Positions 19,827 through 29,985 are shown, counted from the first letter of the stretch. The stretch: DNA of 33,207 nt from Candidatus Muproteobacteria bacterium RBG_16_65_34 (GCA_001785115.1 MFSU01000052.1:1-33207), one strand, 5' to 3'. Notes: a model not told the origin generated them from the sequence alone. A program made the numbers and translations.

Positions 19827-20760
19827 GCCCGGGATCGTCGTCTTCGGTTACCACGACGTCGGCTACGAGTGTCTGGACGCGCTGATTGCCCGCGGCAGCC
19901 GCGTGCTCGCGGTGTTCACGCACCGGGACAACCCGGCGGAGAACATCTGGTTCCAGTCGGTGGCGGAGCTGGCGCGGCGGCACGCGATTCCGGTCCACAC
20001 GCCGGAGACCGTGAACACGCCGGAGTGGATCGCGCGTCTGCGCGCGCTCAAGCCGGATATTATCTTCTCGTTCTATTACCGCAACCTGATCGGCCAGGAA
20101 ATTCTGGATATCCCGCGCCTCGGCGCCTTCAACCTGCATGGCTCGCTGCTGCCGAAGTACCGCGGGCGCGTGCCGATCAACTGGGCGGTGCTGCACGGCG
20201 AGACCGAGACCGGCGCGACGCTGCACTATATGGTCAAGCGCCCGGATGCCGGTGACATTGTGGACCAGGAGGCCGTTCCCATCGGCCCGCGGGACACGGC
20301 GCAGGAGGTCTTTATCAAGGTGACCGCGGCGGCGCGCAAGGTCCTGGAACGGAGCCTCGACGCCATCAAGCAGGGCCGCGCCCCGCGCCGTCCGCAGGAC
20401 GAGTCGCGGGCGACCTGCTTCGGCGGACGCAAGCCCGAGGACGGGCGCATCGACTGGCGCCGCGACGCGCGCGCGATCTTCGATCTCATCCGGGCGGTGA
20501 CGCATCCCTATCCCGGTGCGTTCACCGACGTCGGCGGGCGGCGGTTATTCATCTGGTGGGCCGAGCCGCACACGGACTGCGCGGGTGCGCCCGGACAGAT
20601 CGTCGCGGTCGCGCCGCTGCGCGTGGCGGCCGGCCAAGGCTGTCTTGAGGTCGCAAAATGGCAATGGCGCGACGGGCCGGAGCAAGGCGCCGGCGACGCC
20701 CACGGCCTCACGCTTGACCAGCTTCTGGGCGAGACAGCCCCGCAGGCGGCATCGGTTTAA
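19819..20760 (+). CDS. Formyltransferase corresponding to the ArnA N-terminal domain (stand-alone)
   Basis: [79 protein letters not shown]. Confidence 0.92.
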   Translation: MLKPGIVVFGYHDVGYECLDALIARGSRVLAVFTHRDNPAENIWFQSVAELARRHAIPVHTPETVNTPEWIARLRALKPDIIFSFYYRNLIGQEILDIPRLGAFNLHGSLLPKYRGRVPINWAVLHGETETGATLHYMVKRPDAGDIVDQEAVPIGPRDTAQEVFIKVTAAARKVLERSLDAIKQGRAPRRPQDESRATCFGGRKPEDGRIDWRRDARAIFDLIRAVTHPYPGAFTDVGGRRLFIWWAEPHTDCAGAPGQIVAVAPLRVAAGQGCLEVAKWQWRDGPEQGAGDAHGLTLDQLLGETAPQAASV

Positions 20761-20786
20761 CTTACGCATCCAAAAATGGAGTCAGC

Positions 20787-21827
20787 ATGAGCCTCAAAGT
20801 CCTGATCCTCGGCGTGAACGGGTTTATCGGCAACAGCCTCACCGAGCGCATCCTGCGCGACACCGACTGGGAGGTGTACGGCATGGACATGGGCCGGGAC
20901 AAGCTCGGGGAGTCGCTCGGCCACGAGCGCTTCCACTATGTCGAAGGTGACATCACGATCAACAAGGAGTGGATCGAATACCACATCAAGAAATGCGACG
21001 TGGTGCTGCCGCTCGTGGCCATCGCCACGCCCGCGACCTATGTGCAGGACCCGCTGCGCGTCTTCGAGCTCGACTTCGAGGCGAACCTCGAGATCGTGCG
21101 CCAGTGCGCGCGCTACAAGAAACGCGTGCTGTTTCCCTCCACCTCCGAGGTCTACGGGATGAGCGCGGACACCGAGTTCGACGAGGAGAGCACCAGCCTC
21201 GTCCTCGGGCCGATCCACAAGCAACGCTGGATCTACTCGTGCTCGAAGCAGTTGCTCGACCGCGTGATCTACGCCTACGGTCAGCGCGACGGCCTCAAGT
21301 TCACGCTGTTCCGGCCGTTCAACTGGATCGGTCCCAAGCTCGACAACATCCTCGAGCCCAAGGAGGGCAGCTCGCGCGTGCTCACGCAGTTCATCGGCAA
21401 CATCCTGCGCGGCACGGACATCCGGCTCGTGGACGGCGGCGCGCAGCGCCGCAGCTTCACCTACATCGACGACGGGGTGGACGCGCTCAAGCGCATCATC
21501 GAGAACAAGGACGGTTGCGCCGACGGGCGCATCTTCAACATCGGCAACCCGAAGAACGACATGTCGGTGCGCGAGCTCGCCGAGACCCTGGTCGCGCTCG
21601 TGAAGACCTATCCCAAGTACGCCGCGCTCGCCGACAAGACCCGTCTCGTCACGGTGAGCTCGGGCGACTACTACGGCAAGGGCTACCAGGACATCTTGAC
21701 GCGCGTACCCTCGATCCGCAACGCGCAGCAGTATCTGGGCTGGAACCCGACGACCGATTTCACGACGGCGCTGCGCAAGACGCTCGACTACCACCTGGGG
21801 CGGCCGTCGCAGGAACTGGAAGGTTAA
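20787..21827 (+). CDS. UDP-glucuronate decarboxylase/dehydrogenase corresponding to the ArnA C-terminal domain (stand-alone)
   Basis: [19 protein letters not shown]...[48 protein letters not shown]...[12 protein letters not shown]. Confidence 0.93.
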   Translation: MSLKVLILGVNGFIGNSLTERILRDTDWEVYGMDMGRDKLGESLGHERFHYVEGDITINKEWIEYHIKKCDVVLPLVAIATPATYVQDPLRVFELDFEANLEIVRQCARYKKRVLFPSTSEVYGMSADTEFDEESTSLVLGPIHKQRWIYSCSKQLLDRVIYAYGQRDGLKFTLFRPFNWIGPKLDNILEPKEGSSRVLTQFIGNILRGTDIRLVDGGAQRRSFTYIDDGVDALKRIIENKDGCADGRIFNIGNPKNDMSVRELAETLVALVKTYPKYAALADKTRLVTVSSGDYYGKGYQDILTRVPSIRNAQQYLGWNPTTDFTTALRKTLDYHLGRPSQELEG

Positions 21828-21852
21828 GAAACCCCAACAACAAAAAAATTCA

Positions 21853-21945
21853 GACAGGATTAACAGGATTTACAGGATTCAAAAACAAGCAAAAACCGGA
21901 TTTTCTTTTTCAAGATTTAATCCTGTAAATCCTGTTAATCCTGTC
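21853..21945. repeat. Iterated palindrome, ACAGGATTA family (copy 2)
   Basis: Perfect 27-bp inverted arms GACAGGATTAACAGGATTTACAGGATT (21853-21879 / 21919-21945). Confidence 0.95.
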
Positions 21946-21968
21946 TATTTCTTTTCTTTGATTCGGAC

Positions 21969-22871
21969 GTGACCGCTGAACTGGCGATTAAGGTCGATGT
22001 GGACACCGAGCGCGGCACGCGCCTCGGCGTGCCGGCGTTGCTCGAGCTCTTCGGCGAGCTCGGCGTCCCGGCGACGTTTCTGTTCTCGCTCGGGCCGGAC
22101 AACACCGGCCGCGCGATCCGGCGCATCTTCCGGCCGGGATTTTTCCGCAAGGTCGCGCGCACGAGCGTGGTCAGCACCTACGGCCTGCGCACGCTGTTGA
22201 ACGGCGTGCTGCTCCCCGGGCCGCACATCGGCCGGCGCCACGAGGCGCTGATGCGCGATGCGCGCAGCCGCGGCCACGAGGTCGGCATCCATTGCTACGA
22301 CCACATCCGCTGGCAGGACGGGCTCGCGCGCATGACGCGCGAAGAGGTGTTCGCCGAATTCGCCAAGGCGCGCGCGGAGTTCGAGCGCATCTTCGGCGCG
22401 CCGGCGCGCACCGCCGGCGCCGCCGGCTGGCAGGCGAACGGCTTGAGCCTCGCGGCCTATGACGCCGCGGAGTTGCTGTACGCAAGCGACACCCGCGGCG
22501 CCTACGCCTTTTTCCCGCGCGCTGACGGCACGGTGTACCGGACCTTGCAGATTCCGACGACGCTGCCGACCCTGGATGAGCTGCTCGGGCGGCCGGAATT
22601 CCCGGACGCGCGCCTGGTGGATCATTATGTCGCGCTGCTTCGCAGCGACCGCCCGAATATCCTGACGATCCACGCCGAGATCGAGGGCATGAGCCGGATC
22701 GGGTTCTTCCGGGAACTACTCGATCGGCTGCGGGCGCTCGGCGTGCAGTTCGCGCGGTTGGACGCGCTGGCGCAGGATTATTTGCGCAACCGGGCCGGCA
22801 TCCCGGTCTGCGAGCTGATCGCCGGCGAGGTCGACGGGCGCTCGGGCACGCTCGCCGTCCAGCGCGCCTAG
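21969..22871 (+). CDS. arnD: 4-deoxy-4-formamido-L-arabinose-phosphoundecaprenol deformylase (GTG start)
   Basis: LAIKVDVDTERGTRLGVPALLELFGELGVPATFLFSLGPDNTGRAIRRIF...HEVGIHCYDHIRWQDGL. Confidence 0.93.
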   Translation: MTAELAIKVDVDTERGTRLGVPALLELFGELGVPATFLFSLGPDNTGRAIRRIFRPGFFRKVARTSVVSTYGLRTLLNGVLLPGPHIGRRHEALMRDARSRGHEVGIHCYDHIRWQDGLARMTREEVFAEFAKARAEFERIFGAPARTAGAAGWQANGLSLAAYDAAELLYASDTRGAYAFFPRADGTVYRTLQIPTTLPTLDELLGRPEFPDARLVDHYVALLRSDRPNILTIHAEIEGMSRIGFFRELLDRLRALGVQFARLDALAQDYLRNRAGIPVCELIAGEVDGRSGTLAVQRA

Positions 22872-22893
22872 CCCAAAACGTCGCACGCGACCC

Positions 22894-23631
22894 ATGACGC
22901 AACCCGCACCCCCGGCCGACCGCGCGCCGCCGTCCGTGACGCGGTTTTACCTGATCCATGCCGGCCTGCCGGCGCTGCTGACGCTCGCGCTGCTGGTCGT
23001 GTTCCAGGTTACCGATCTCGACCGGGCGCTCAGCGATCTGTTTTACGATCCCGCCGCGCGGCAGTTTCCACTGCGTTACGCCTGGTTTCTCGAGGTGGTG
23101 CTGCACCAGTGGGCGAAGTATCTGCTCGTGGTCATCGGCTGCGGCACGCTCGCGGGTTTTGTCGCCTCGTTCGGGGTTCCGGCGCTGCGCGCGCAGCGCC
23201 GCACGCTGCTGTTCGTCTTTCTCGCCATGGTCCTGGGCCCGCTTGCCGCCGGGGCGGTGAAGGAGTTTTCCAGCCAGCACTGTCCCCATAATCTGGAAAT
23301 CTACGGCGGGTATGCGCCGCAGACGCGGCTGCTCGAGCCGGCGCTGCCGGGCATCAAGGCCGGGCAGTGCTCCCCGAGCGGCCACGCCTCGGGCGGCTTC
23401 GGGCTCATGGCGTTTTACTTCGTCTGGTACCGCCGCCGGCGCCGCGCGTATGCCGCGCTCGCGGCGGGCGTTACCTATGGCTCTATTCTCGGTTTCGGCC
23501 GCATCCTCCAGGGCGCGCATTTCCTGTCGCACATTTTCTGGTCCGCGGTCGTTGTCTGGTTTGTCATCCTGTTGCTCCATCGGCTGATCCTGCTGCCGCG
23601 CGCTGGTCGAAACATCCGCGCTGCCGCATAA
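22894..23631 (+). CDS. PAP2-family phosphatase (lipid A / undecaprenyl-PP phosphatase-like)
   Basis: KEFSSQHCPHNLEIYGGYAP...CSPSGHASGGFGLMAFYF...GRILQGAHFLSHIFWS (PAP2 motifs). Confidence 0.88.
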   Translation: MTQPAPPADRAPPSVTRFYLIHAGLPALLTLALLVVFQVTDLDRALSDLFYDPAARQFPLRYAWFLEVVLHQWAKYLLVVIGCGTLAGFVASFGVPALRAQRRTLLFVFLAMVLGPLAAGAVKEFSSQHCPHNLEIYGGYAPQTRLLEPALPGIKAGQCSPSGHASGGFGLMAFYFVWYRRRRRAYAALAAGVTYGSILGFGRILQGAHFLSHIFWSAVVVWFVILLLHRLILLPRAGRNIRAAA

Positions 23632-23640
23632 TGGCGCGCC

Positions 23641-24414
23641 ATGATTGCTCCCGACATCGATCCCGTCGCCCTCCAGCTTGGGCCCCTCAAGATCCACTGG
23701 TACGGGGTCATGTACCTCGTCGGTTTTCTCGGTGGCTGGTGGCTCGGCGTGTACCGCGCGAAGCGCCCGGGCTCCGGCTGGCAGCCGAACGAGATCTCCG
23801 ATCTGCTGTTTTATCTCGCGCTCGGCGTCATTCTCGGCGGACGCCTGGGCTACACGCTGTTTTACAACCTGCCTTATTACCTGAAGCATCCGCTCGAGGT
23901 GTTTTTCCTCTGGACCGGCGGCATGTCGTTTCACGGCGGGCTGCTCGGCGTGATCCTCGCGATGTGGCTGTACGCGCGCAAGACGCAGCGCGGGTTTTTC
24001 GCCGTCGCCGATTTCGTCGCGCCGCTGGTTCCCCTCGGCCTCGGCGCCGGACGCATCGGTAATTTCATCAATCAGGAGCTGTGGGGGAAGGCAACGGATC
24101 TTCCCTGGGGCATGGTGTTTCGCACCGGCGGGCCGCTCCCGCGCCATCCCTCGCAGCTCTACGAGTTCGCGCTCGAAGGCGTGGCGCTGTTTGCGATCCT
24201 GTGGCTGTACTCCGCGCGCCCGCGCCCGACCGCCGCAGTCTCGGGGCTGTTTCTCGCCTGCTACGGCGTGTTCCGCTTTGCGGTCGAGCTCGTGCGCGAG
24301 CCCGATGTGCAGTTAGGTTATCTCGCCTTCGGCTGGGTCACGATGGGGCAGGTGTTGAGCCTGCCGATGATTCTGCTGGGCGCGGGATTGATCTGGTGGG
24401 GGCGGCACAGGTGA
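23641..24414 (+). CDS. lgt: Prolipoprotein diacylglyceryl transferase
   Basis: [24 protein letters not shown]...[15 protein letters not shown]...[26 protein letters not shown]. Confidence 0.97.
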   Translation: MIAPDIDPVALQLGPLKIHWYGVMYLVGFLGGWWLGVYRAKRPGSGWQPNEISDLLFYLALGVILGGRLGYTLFYNLPYYLKHPLEVFFLWTGGMSFHGGLLGVILAMWLYARKTQRGFFAVADFVAPLVPLGLGAGRIGNFINQELWGKATDLPWGMVFRTGGPLPRHPSQLYEFALEGVALFAILWLYSARPRPTAAVSGLFLACYGVFRFAVELVREPDVQLGYLAFGWVTMGQVLSLPMILLGAGLIWWGRHR

Positions 24415-24478
24415 CGGGCCGTGCGCTCTGGAATAGACGCCAAGAGTGCAGAGACGCGGAAAAAGAAAAAGAAGAATG

Positions 24479-24595
24479 GACAGGATTAACAGGATTTCTC
24501 AGGATTAACAGGATTAGGTCAAAGGCAAAACCAAAAAGACTTTCCTTGATTTGGTTTTAATCCTGTTAATCCTGAGAAATCCTGTTAATCCTGTC
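24479..24595. repeat. Iterated palindrome, ACAGGATTA family (copy 3)
   Basis: Perfect 38-bp inverted arms GACAGGATTAACAGGATTTCTCAGGATTAACAGGATTA (24479-24516 / 24558-24595). Confidence 0.97.
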
Positions 24596-24627
24596 TATTG
24601 CTTTTCCGTTCTCCGCGATCAGTGTCC

Positions 24628-24834
24628 TCAGCGCTTTTCGTCGAGCTCGTCGCGCCGCACGAACAGCCGCCGGTCGGCGCCCACCGCGAGTTTCACACGG
24701 CTGGTCGCGATGTCGACCACGCGGATTTCGATCGGCCCGTTCGCGAACAGCTCGCCCGCCGGCATGGACGGATCGGCGCTCGGATCGAGATCGATCAGGA
24801 TTCCTTCATCGAGTTTTCTGGTCAGGACTAGCAT
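24628..24834 (-). CDS. csrA: CsrA-family regulator with an approximately 18-aa insertion after the first beta strand
   Basis: MLVLTRKLDEGILIDLDPSADPSMPAGELFANGPIEIRVVDIATSRVKLAVGADRRLFVRRDEL. N- and C-terminal halves match CsrA. Confidence 0.8.
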   Translation of the reverse strand: MLVLTRKLDEGILIDLDPSADPSMPAGELFANGPIEIRVVDIATSRVKLAVGADRRLFVRRDELDEKR

Positions 24835-24911
24835 GTATCACCCTGACCCGTAGGCATGCAAGAACTCTGCCATCCCGCATGCCGCGGTCAGACCCATCTC
24901 GGCCGACTGCG

Positions 24912-24968
24912 TGATCCACACCGTCGTCACATTCACGAACTCGCGGATGCCGCGGGCGGAAAGCCCCC
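24912..24968 (-). pseudogene. Relic of aldehyde dehydrogenase C-terminus (LSARGIREFVNVTTVWI)
   Basis: About 84% match by eye to the 3' end of the intact ALDH gene at 25325-25381, on the far side of ykgJ. Confidence 0.75.
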
Positions 24969-25319
24969 TCAGTCAATGCCCTCGCAGCGTTGCGCCTCGT
25001 GCCGCCAGGCGGCTTGATTCATAAGTTGCGGCCAAAAGGGATAGTTGCGGCACTGTGCCGGACGCACGGGATAAATGCGGCAGCGCTTGTCCGGCCCGAG
25101 GAAGACGCAACGCCCGCCGGCCATGCTGAGACCCTCGGTGCCGTCGTCGTAACGCACGATGTAGCGGCGCCGGAACCAGCGCCAGGAGATGCCGAGATAG
25201 TCCTGGATGCGCCGCTGCTCGGCCCGCGACGCCTCGACGTAGTAGTACGCGGGATCGCCGGTGCAGCACTTGCCGCAGCCGGTGCATTCGAACCGCAGCG
25301 CCCGTTGCTCGTCCAGCAT
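24969..25319 (-). CDS. YkgJ family cysteine-cluster protein
   Basis: FECTGCGKCCTGDPAYYYV...GGRCVFLGPDKRCRIYPVRPAQCRNYPFWPQL. Confidence 0.92.
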   Translation of the reverse strand: MLDEQRALRFECTGCGKCCTGDPAYYYVEASRAEQRRIQDYLGISWRWFRRRYIVRYDDGTEGLSMAGGRCVFLGPDKRCRIYPVRPAQCRNYPFWPQLMNQAAWRHEAQRCEGID

Positions 25320-26678
25320 TTACCTGATCCACACCGTCTTGATGTTCACGAACTCGCGGATGCCGTGAACGGAAAGCTCGCGCCCATAACCGGAGGCCTT
25401 CACGCCGCCGAAGGGCAGCCTGGGGTCGCTCTTCACCATGCCGTTCACGAAGCTCGCGCCCGACTGGATACGCCGCGCGAATCGCTCGCCGCGCGCGGCG
25501 TCCGCGGTCCAGACGCTCGCGCCCAGGCCGTAACGGTTGTCGTTGGCGATGCGCAGGGCGTCGTCCTCGTCGCCGGCCCGGATGACGATCGCCACCGGCC
25601 CGAAGAGCTCTTCTTCATAGGCGCGCATGCCGGGCCGGACCTGATCGATCATGGAGGGCTGGTAAAAATAACCCGGCCCGGCGATCGGCGCGCAGCCGAA
25701 GACGGCGCGGGCGCCCGCCTGGATCGAGTCGGCGACTTGGCGGTGCAACTGCGCGCGCAAATCCGCGCGCGCCAGGGGCGCAAGCGTTGTGTCCGCCTTC
25801 AGGGGATCGCCGGCTTTCAACGCCTCGGCCTTCTGCCGGAACAGTGCGATGAACCGTTCCGCGATCTCGGGAACCAGAATGAAGCGCTTGGCGGCGATGC
25901 AGCTCTGGCCGCAGTTCTGGAAGCGCGCGGTCACACCGACACTTGCGGCCTGCTCGAGGTCGGCGTCGGCGAGCACGACGAAGGCATCCGAGCCGCCGAG
26001 CTCGAGCACGGTTTTCTTGAGCGCGGCGCCCGCGGCCGCGGCGATCTTCCGGCCCGCGGCCTCGCTGCCCGTGAGCGTCACCGCGTGGATGCGCGGGTCG
26101 GCGATGAGCTGCTCCGCCTGCGTCGCCGGGATCATGAGCGTGCGGAACACGCCCGCGGGAAAGCCCGCGGCGCGGAAGATCTCTTCGATCGCCAACGCGC
26201 ATTGCGGCACGTTCGAGGAATGCTTGAGCACCATCGTGTTGCCGGCCATGAGCGCCGGCGCGGCCGCGCGGAACACCTGCCAGAAGGGAAAATTCCACGG
26301 CATGACGGCGAGGATCGTCCCGAGCGGGAGATAGGCGATGTAGCTCGATCCCGCGTCGGTCTCGATCTTTTCATCCCTGAGAAACTCCGCGGCCTGCCCG
26401 GCGTAGTACTCGCAGCCCCAAGCGCATTTCTCCACCTCGGCACGCGCCTCCTTGAGGAGCTTGCCCATCTCGAGCGCGACGAGCGCGCCGTAGCGCGCGG
26501 CGTAGCGCCGCAGTTCCGCGGCGGCGTTGCGCATCAGCCGCGCGCGCTCCTCGAACGGGGTCGCCCGCCAAGCCGGCGCCGCGACGGCACTCTCCGCGAG
26601 CGCCGTCTCAAGCTGCGCGTCGCGCCACGGTTCGTAGCTTTTCAACAACTCGCCGGTCGCGGGATTGATGGATTCCAT
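25320..26678 (-). CDS. NAD(P)-dependent aldehyde dehydrogenase (succinate-semialdehyde dehydrogenase-like)
   Basis: MESINPATGELLKSYEPW...VMPWNFPFWQVFRAAAPALMAGNTMVLKHSSNVPQCA...ELGGSDAFVVLADADLE...FQNCGQSCIAAKRF. Confidence 0.94.
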   Translation of the reverse strand: MESINPATGELLKSYEPWRDAQLETALAESAVAAPAWRATPFEERARLMRNAAAELRRYAARYGALVALEMGKLLKEARAEVEKCAWGCEYYAGQAAEFLRDEKIETDAGSSYIAYLPLGTILAVMPWNFPFWQVFRAAAPALMAGNTMVLKHSSNVPQCALAIEEIFRAAGFPAGVFRTLMIPATQAEQLIADPRIHAVTLTGSEAAGRKIAAAAGAALKKTVLELGGSDAFVVLADADLEQAASVGVTARFQNCGQSCIAAKRFILVPEIAERFIALFRQKAEALKAGDPLKADTTLAPLARADLRAQLHRQVADSIQAGARAVFGCAPIAGPGYFYQPSMIDQVRPGMRAYEEELFGPVAIVIRAGDEDDALRIANDNRYGLGASVWTADAARGERFARRIQSGASFVNGMVKSDPRLPFGGVKASGYGRELSVHGIREFVNIKTVWIR

Positions 26679-26733
26679 GACCTTTCGTCGGTACTGCGAT
26701 CTTGGGGCAGACAAGATACTCTATACTAATGGA

Positions 26734-26800
26734 ACCTCTAAAAATGCATTCGCATAAGATTGTTTGCGGCAAGATGTCTTGGTGTTGAATTTCCAGAGGT
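26734..26800. repeat. Possible 67-bp element with imperfect terminal inverted repeats (ACCTCTAAAAATGCA / TGAATTTCCAGAGGT)
   Basis: About 12 of 15 matching terminal positions; lies between the divergent ALDH and lytic transglycosylase genes. Confidence 0.35.
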
Positions 26801-26815
26801 ACGCTAAAAGCTAAA

Positions 26816-28759
26816 ATGACGTTCCGACTCCGGGGTGCGTTTCTTCTGTGGACTTTGCTGGCGGCCTGGCCCGCGGCCCTGCCGGCAATGGGGTTTTTGG
26901 TCAGTGAAGAAGAACAGCGCCGCGACTACCTTGCGGCCCAGACCGCCATCCGCGCCGGCAATATCTCCAAGTTTCAGTCTCTGCTGAAAAGCCTCGACGG
27001 CTACATCCTGCACGGCTACCTCGAGTACGAATACCTGAAAGACCGGGTGGCGACGACGCCGGCGCCGGAGCTGCACCGCTTCCTCGAGGACAACGCCCAG
27101 GCCCCGATCGCCGACACCATCCGCAAGAAGTGGCTGCACCAGCTCGCCGCCCGCGGCGACTGGAACACCTTCCTCGCCGAATACAAGGACATCGACGACG
27201 ACCCCGAGCTCGCGTGCGTGCGCCTGGCGCAGCTCCTGCGCGGGAGCGAAGAGCAGGCCGCGCTCATGATCGAGATCGAAAAACTCTGGCGCACGGGCAA
27301 GCGACTGCCCGCGGCCTGCGAGCCGGTGTTCGCCGTCTGGCGCAAGGCCGGGCACATGACGCGCGAGCGGGTGTGGGAGCGCATCCGGCTCGCCATGGAG
27401 TCGCGTAATCTCGTGCTCGCCGGCGAGCTCGCGCCGTATCTCGATCCCCGCGAGCGCGTTTGGGTCGCCCGCTGGCAGGCCATGCACCGCGATCCGGTGC
27501 GCGGGCTCCAGGGCGTTAATTATCCCGTGGACACGCCGGTTGCGCGCATGGTGGTCACGCACGGTGTGGTGCGGCTCGCGCACCGCGATCCCGAGGAGGC
27601 GATGCGCCGCTGGGAGGCGCTCAAGGGCCGCTACCAGTTCTTCGGCGAGGACGACAATTACGTCCTGCGCTACATCGGCATCCTCGCGGCGCAGAATCAT
27701 TCGCCCCTGGCGCTCAAGTGGCTCGCCGCGGTGTCGGCGGACCCGAACGACGAGAACCTGCGCCTCTGGCGCGTGCACGCGGCGCTGCGCGCCGGCGACT
27801 GGGAGATGGCGAAGAGCTTCGTCGCGGGGCTTACCGAGGAGCAGCAGAAGCAGCAGCAGTGGCGCTACTGGAAGGCGCGTATCCTGGAGGGGACCGGCGA
27901 GCAGAAGCAGGCCGAGCGGCTCTACGCCGGGCTCTCGCGCGAGCGCGGCTACTACGGCTTCCTCGCGGCGGACCGCGTGGGCGCGGATTACTCCATGCAG
28001 CACCAGCCCGTCGAGGCGAGCCCGGAGGAGGTGAGCACCGTGCTCGCGCGCCCGGGCATCCAGATGGCACAGGAGCTCTACCTCATGGGCCAGGTTCTGG
28101 ATGCGCGCCGGCAGTGGAGCTGGATCGTGCGGCGCATGAACAATCGCGAGCTCGCGGTGGCGGCGGTGATCGCGCGCCACTGGGGCTGGTACGACCGCGC
28201 CATCCTCACGGTGAGCAAGAGCGATCATCAAGACGACCTCGATCTGCGCTTCCCGATCCTCTACCGCGACACGATCGAGGCGAACGCCAGTCTCCACGGC
28301 GTCGATCCCGGCTGGGTCTACGGCGTGGTGCGCCAGGAATCGGCCTTCGTGGTGGACGCGCGTTCCCAGGCCGGGGCCTTGGGCCTGATGCAGCTCATGC
28401 CGCAGACCGGCCGCCTCACGGGGCGCAAGCTCAACCTGAACATCCGCAGCAACCAGGCGCTGCTCAACATCGAGAACAATCTGCTTCTGGGCGTGGGCTA
28501 TCTAAAAGAAGTCCTCACGCGCAACAACGGCCATCAGGCGCTCGCCACCGCCGCCTACAACGCCGGCCCCAATCGCATCGGCGCCTGGATGCCGCAGGGC
28601 GAGCCCCTGGATGCGGACATCTGGGTCGAGACCATCCCGTTCAACGAGACCCGCGATTACGTCAAGAACGTGATGGCCTTCACCACCGTCTACGACTACC
28701 GCCTGGGCATCCGGCCCACCCGTATTTCCGCGCGCATGCCGCAGGTCGTGCCGGCCAAG

Positions 28760-28765
<6 letters not shown>
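26816..28765 (+). CDS. slt: Soluble lytic murein transglycosylase (Slt70-like)
   Basis: Helical repeat N-terminus and catalytic domain VRQESAFVVDARSQAGALGLMQLMPQTGRLTGR...LATAAYNAGPNRIGAWMP. Confidence 0.94.
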
Positions 28766-28870
<105 letters not shown>

Positions 28871-28935
28871 GGCGGAGTGCGTTATAGTATTCAGCCGTTG
28901 CCTCGCTACTCGCCACTCGAAACTAGCTGCTGCCT

Positions 28936-29940
28936 ATGAAGATATGCATTTTGGGCGGAACCGGCTTCGTCGGCAGCCGCCTCGCCGCGCGCCTCTGCGA
29001 ACAGGGCCACCAAGTCTGGATTCCCACGCGCCGGTTGATGCGTCACCGGGAGCTCTCGGTGTTGCCAACCGTGCAGCTCATCGAGGGCGACGTGCACAAC
29101 CCGGCGTTCCTGGCCCGGTTGTTCGCGGGCGATGCGCCGGGGAGCGCCATGGCCGCGGGCGGCCGGGCGCCGGGAGCGGCCATGGACGCGGTGATCAACC
29201 TCGTCGGCATCCTGAACGAGAAGGGCCACAGCGGGCGGGGCTTCGCGCACGCCCATGCGGATCTGCCGGCCAAGGTGGTGGAGGCGTGCCGCAAGGCGGG
29301 CGTCAAGCGTCTGCTGCACATGAGCGCGCTCAACGCCGCGCTCTCCGCGCCGAGTCATTACCTGCGCACCAAGGCGATGGGCGAAGACGCGGCGCACCGC
29401 GCCCACGGGCCGGAGCTCGCGGTAACGAGCTTTCGCCCCTCGGTGATCTTCGGCCCGGGCGATTCCTTCACCAACCGCTTCGCGCAGCTCCTCAGGCTCT
29501 CGCCGTTCGTGTTCCCGCTCGCCTGCCCGAACGCGCGCTTTCAGCCGGTCTACATCGAGGATGTGGTGCAGGCCTTCATTGCCGCGCTCGAAAACCACAA
29601 GACCTTCGGGCAGCGTTACGACCTCTGCGGCCCCAAGGCTTACACGTTCAAGGAGATCGTCGAATACCTCGCGCGCCTGCTCGGCCGGCGCACGCGCATC
29701 GTCGGCTTGAACGACACGCTCTCGTACCTGCAAGCCGTCGCGATGGAGTTCGTGCCGGGCAAGCCGTTTTCCCTCGACAACTACCGCTCGCTCAAACTCG
29801 ACAGCGTCTGCCCCAAGGGCTTCCCGGAAGTCTTCGGCCTCACGCCCGCAAGCCTCGAGCAGATCGTCCCGGGCTATCTCGGCCGCGACAACGACCAGGC
29901 GCGCTACGCCGCACTGCGCGGCCTCGCCGGCAGACGCTAA
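28936..29940 (+). CDS. NAD(P)-dependent epimerase/dehydrogenase, complex I NDUFA9-like family
   Basis: MKICILGGTGFVGSRLAARLCEQGHQVWIPTRR...DAVINLVGILNEKG...RPSVIFGPGDSFTNRFAQLLRLSPFVFPLA. Confidence 0.9.
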   Translation: MKICILGGTGFVGSRLAARLCEQGHQVWIPTRRLMRHRELSVLPTVQLIEGDVHNPAFLARLFAGDAPGSAMAAGGRAPGAAMDAVINLVGILNEKGHSGRGFAHAHADLPAKVVEACRKAGVKRLLHMSALNAALSAPSHYLRTKAMGEDAAHRAHGPELAVTSFRPSVIFGPGDSFTNRFAQLLRLSPFVFPLACPNARFQPVYIEDVVQAFIAALENHKTFGQRYDLCGPKAYTFKEIVEYLARLLGRRTRIVGLNDTLSYLQAVAMEFVPGKPFSLDNYRSLKLDSVCPKGFPEVFGLTPASLEQIVPGYLGRDNDQARYAALRGLAGRR

Positions 29941-29948
29941 AGGGAATA

Positions 29949-29985
29949 GACAGGATTAACAGGATTTCTCGGGATTCACAGGATA
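29949..29985 (+). repeat. Half copy of the ACAGGATTA-family palindrome (left arm only)
   Basis: GACAGGATTAACAGGATTTCTCGGGATTCACAGGATA with no opposing arm nearby. Confidence 0.85.

Noticed and set aside
24990-26729. 579-aa plus-strand ORF antisense to ykgJ and ALDH
   Set aside because: Spans two well-supported genes on the other strand; composition is a GC-bias artefact.
26804-28297. 497-aa minus-strand ORF antisense to slt
   Set aside because: Shadow ORF of the lytic transglycosylase gene; His/Arg-rich with no motif.
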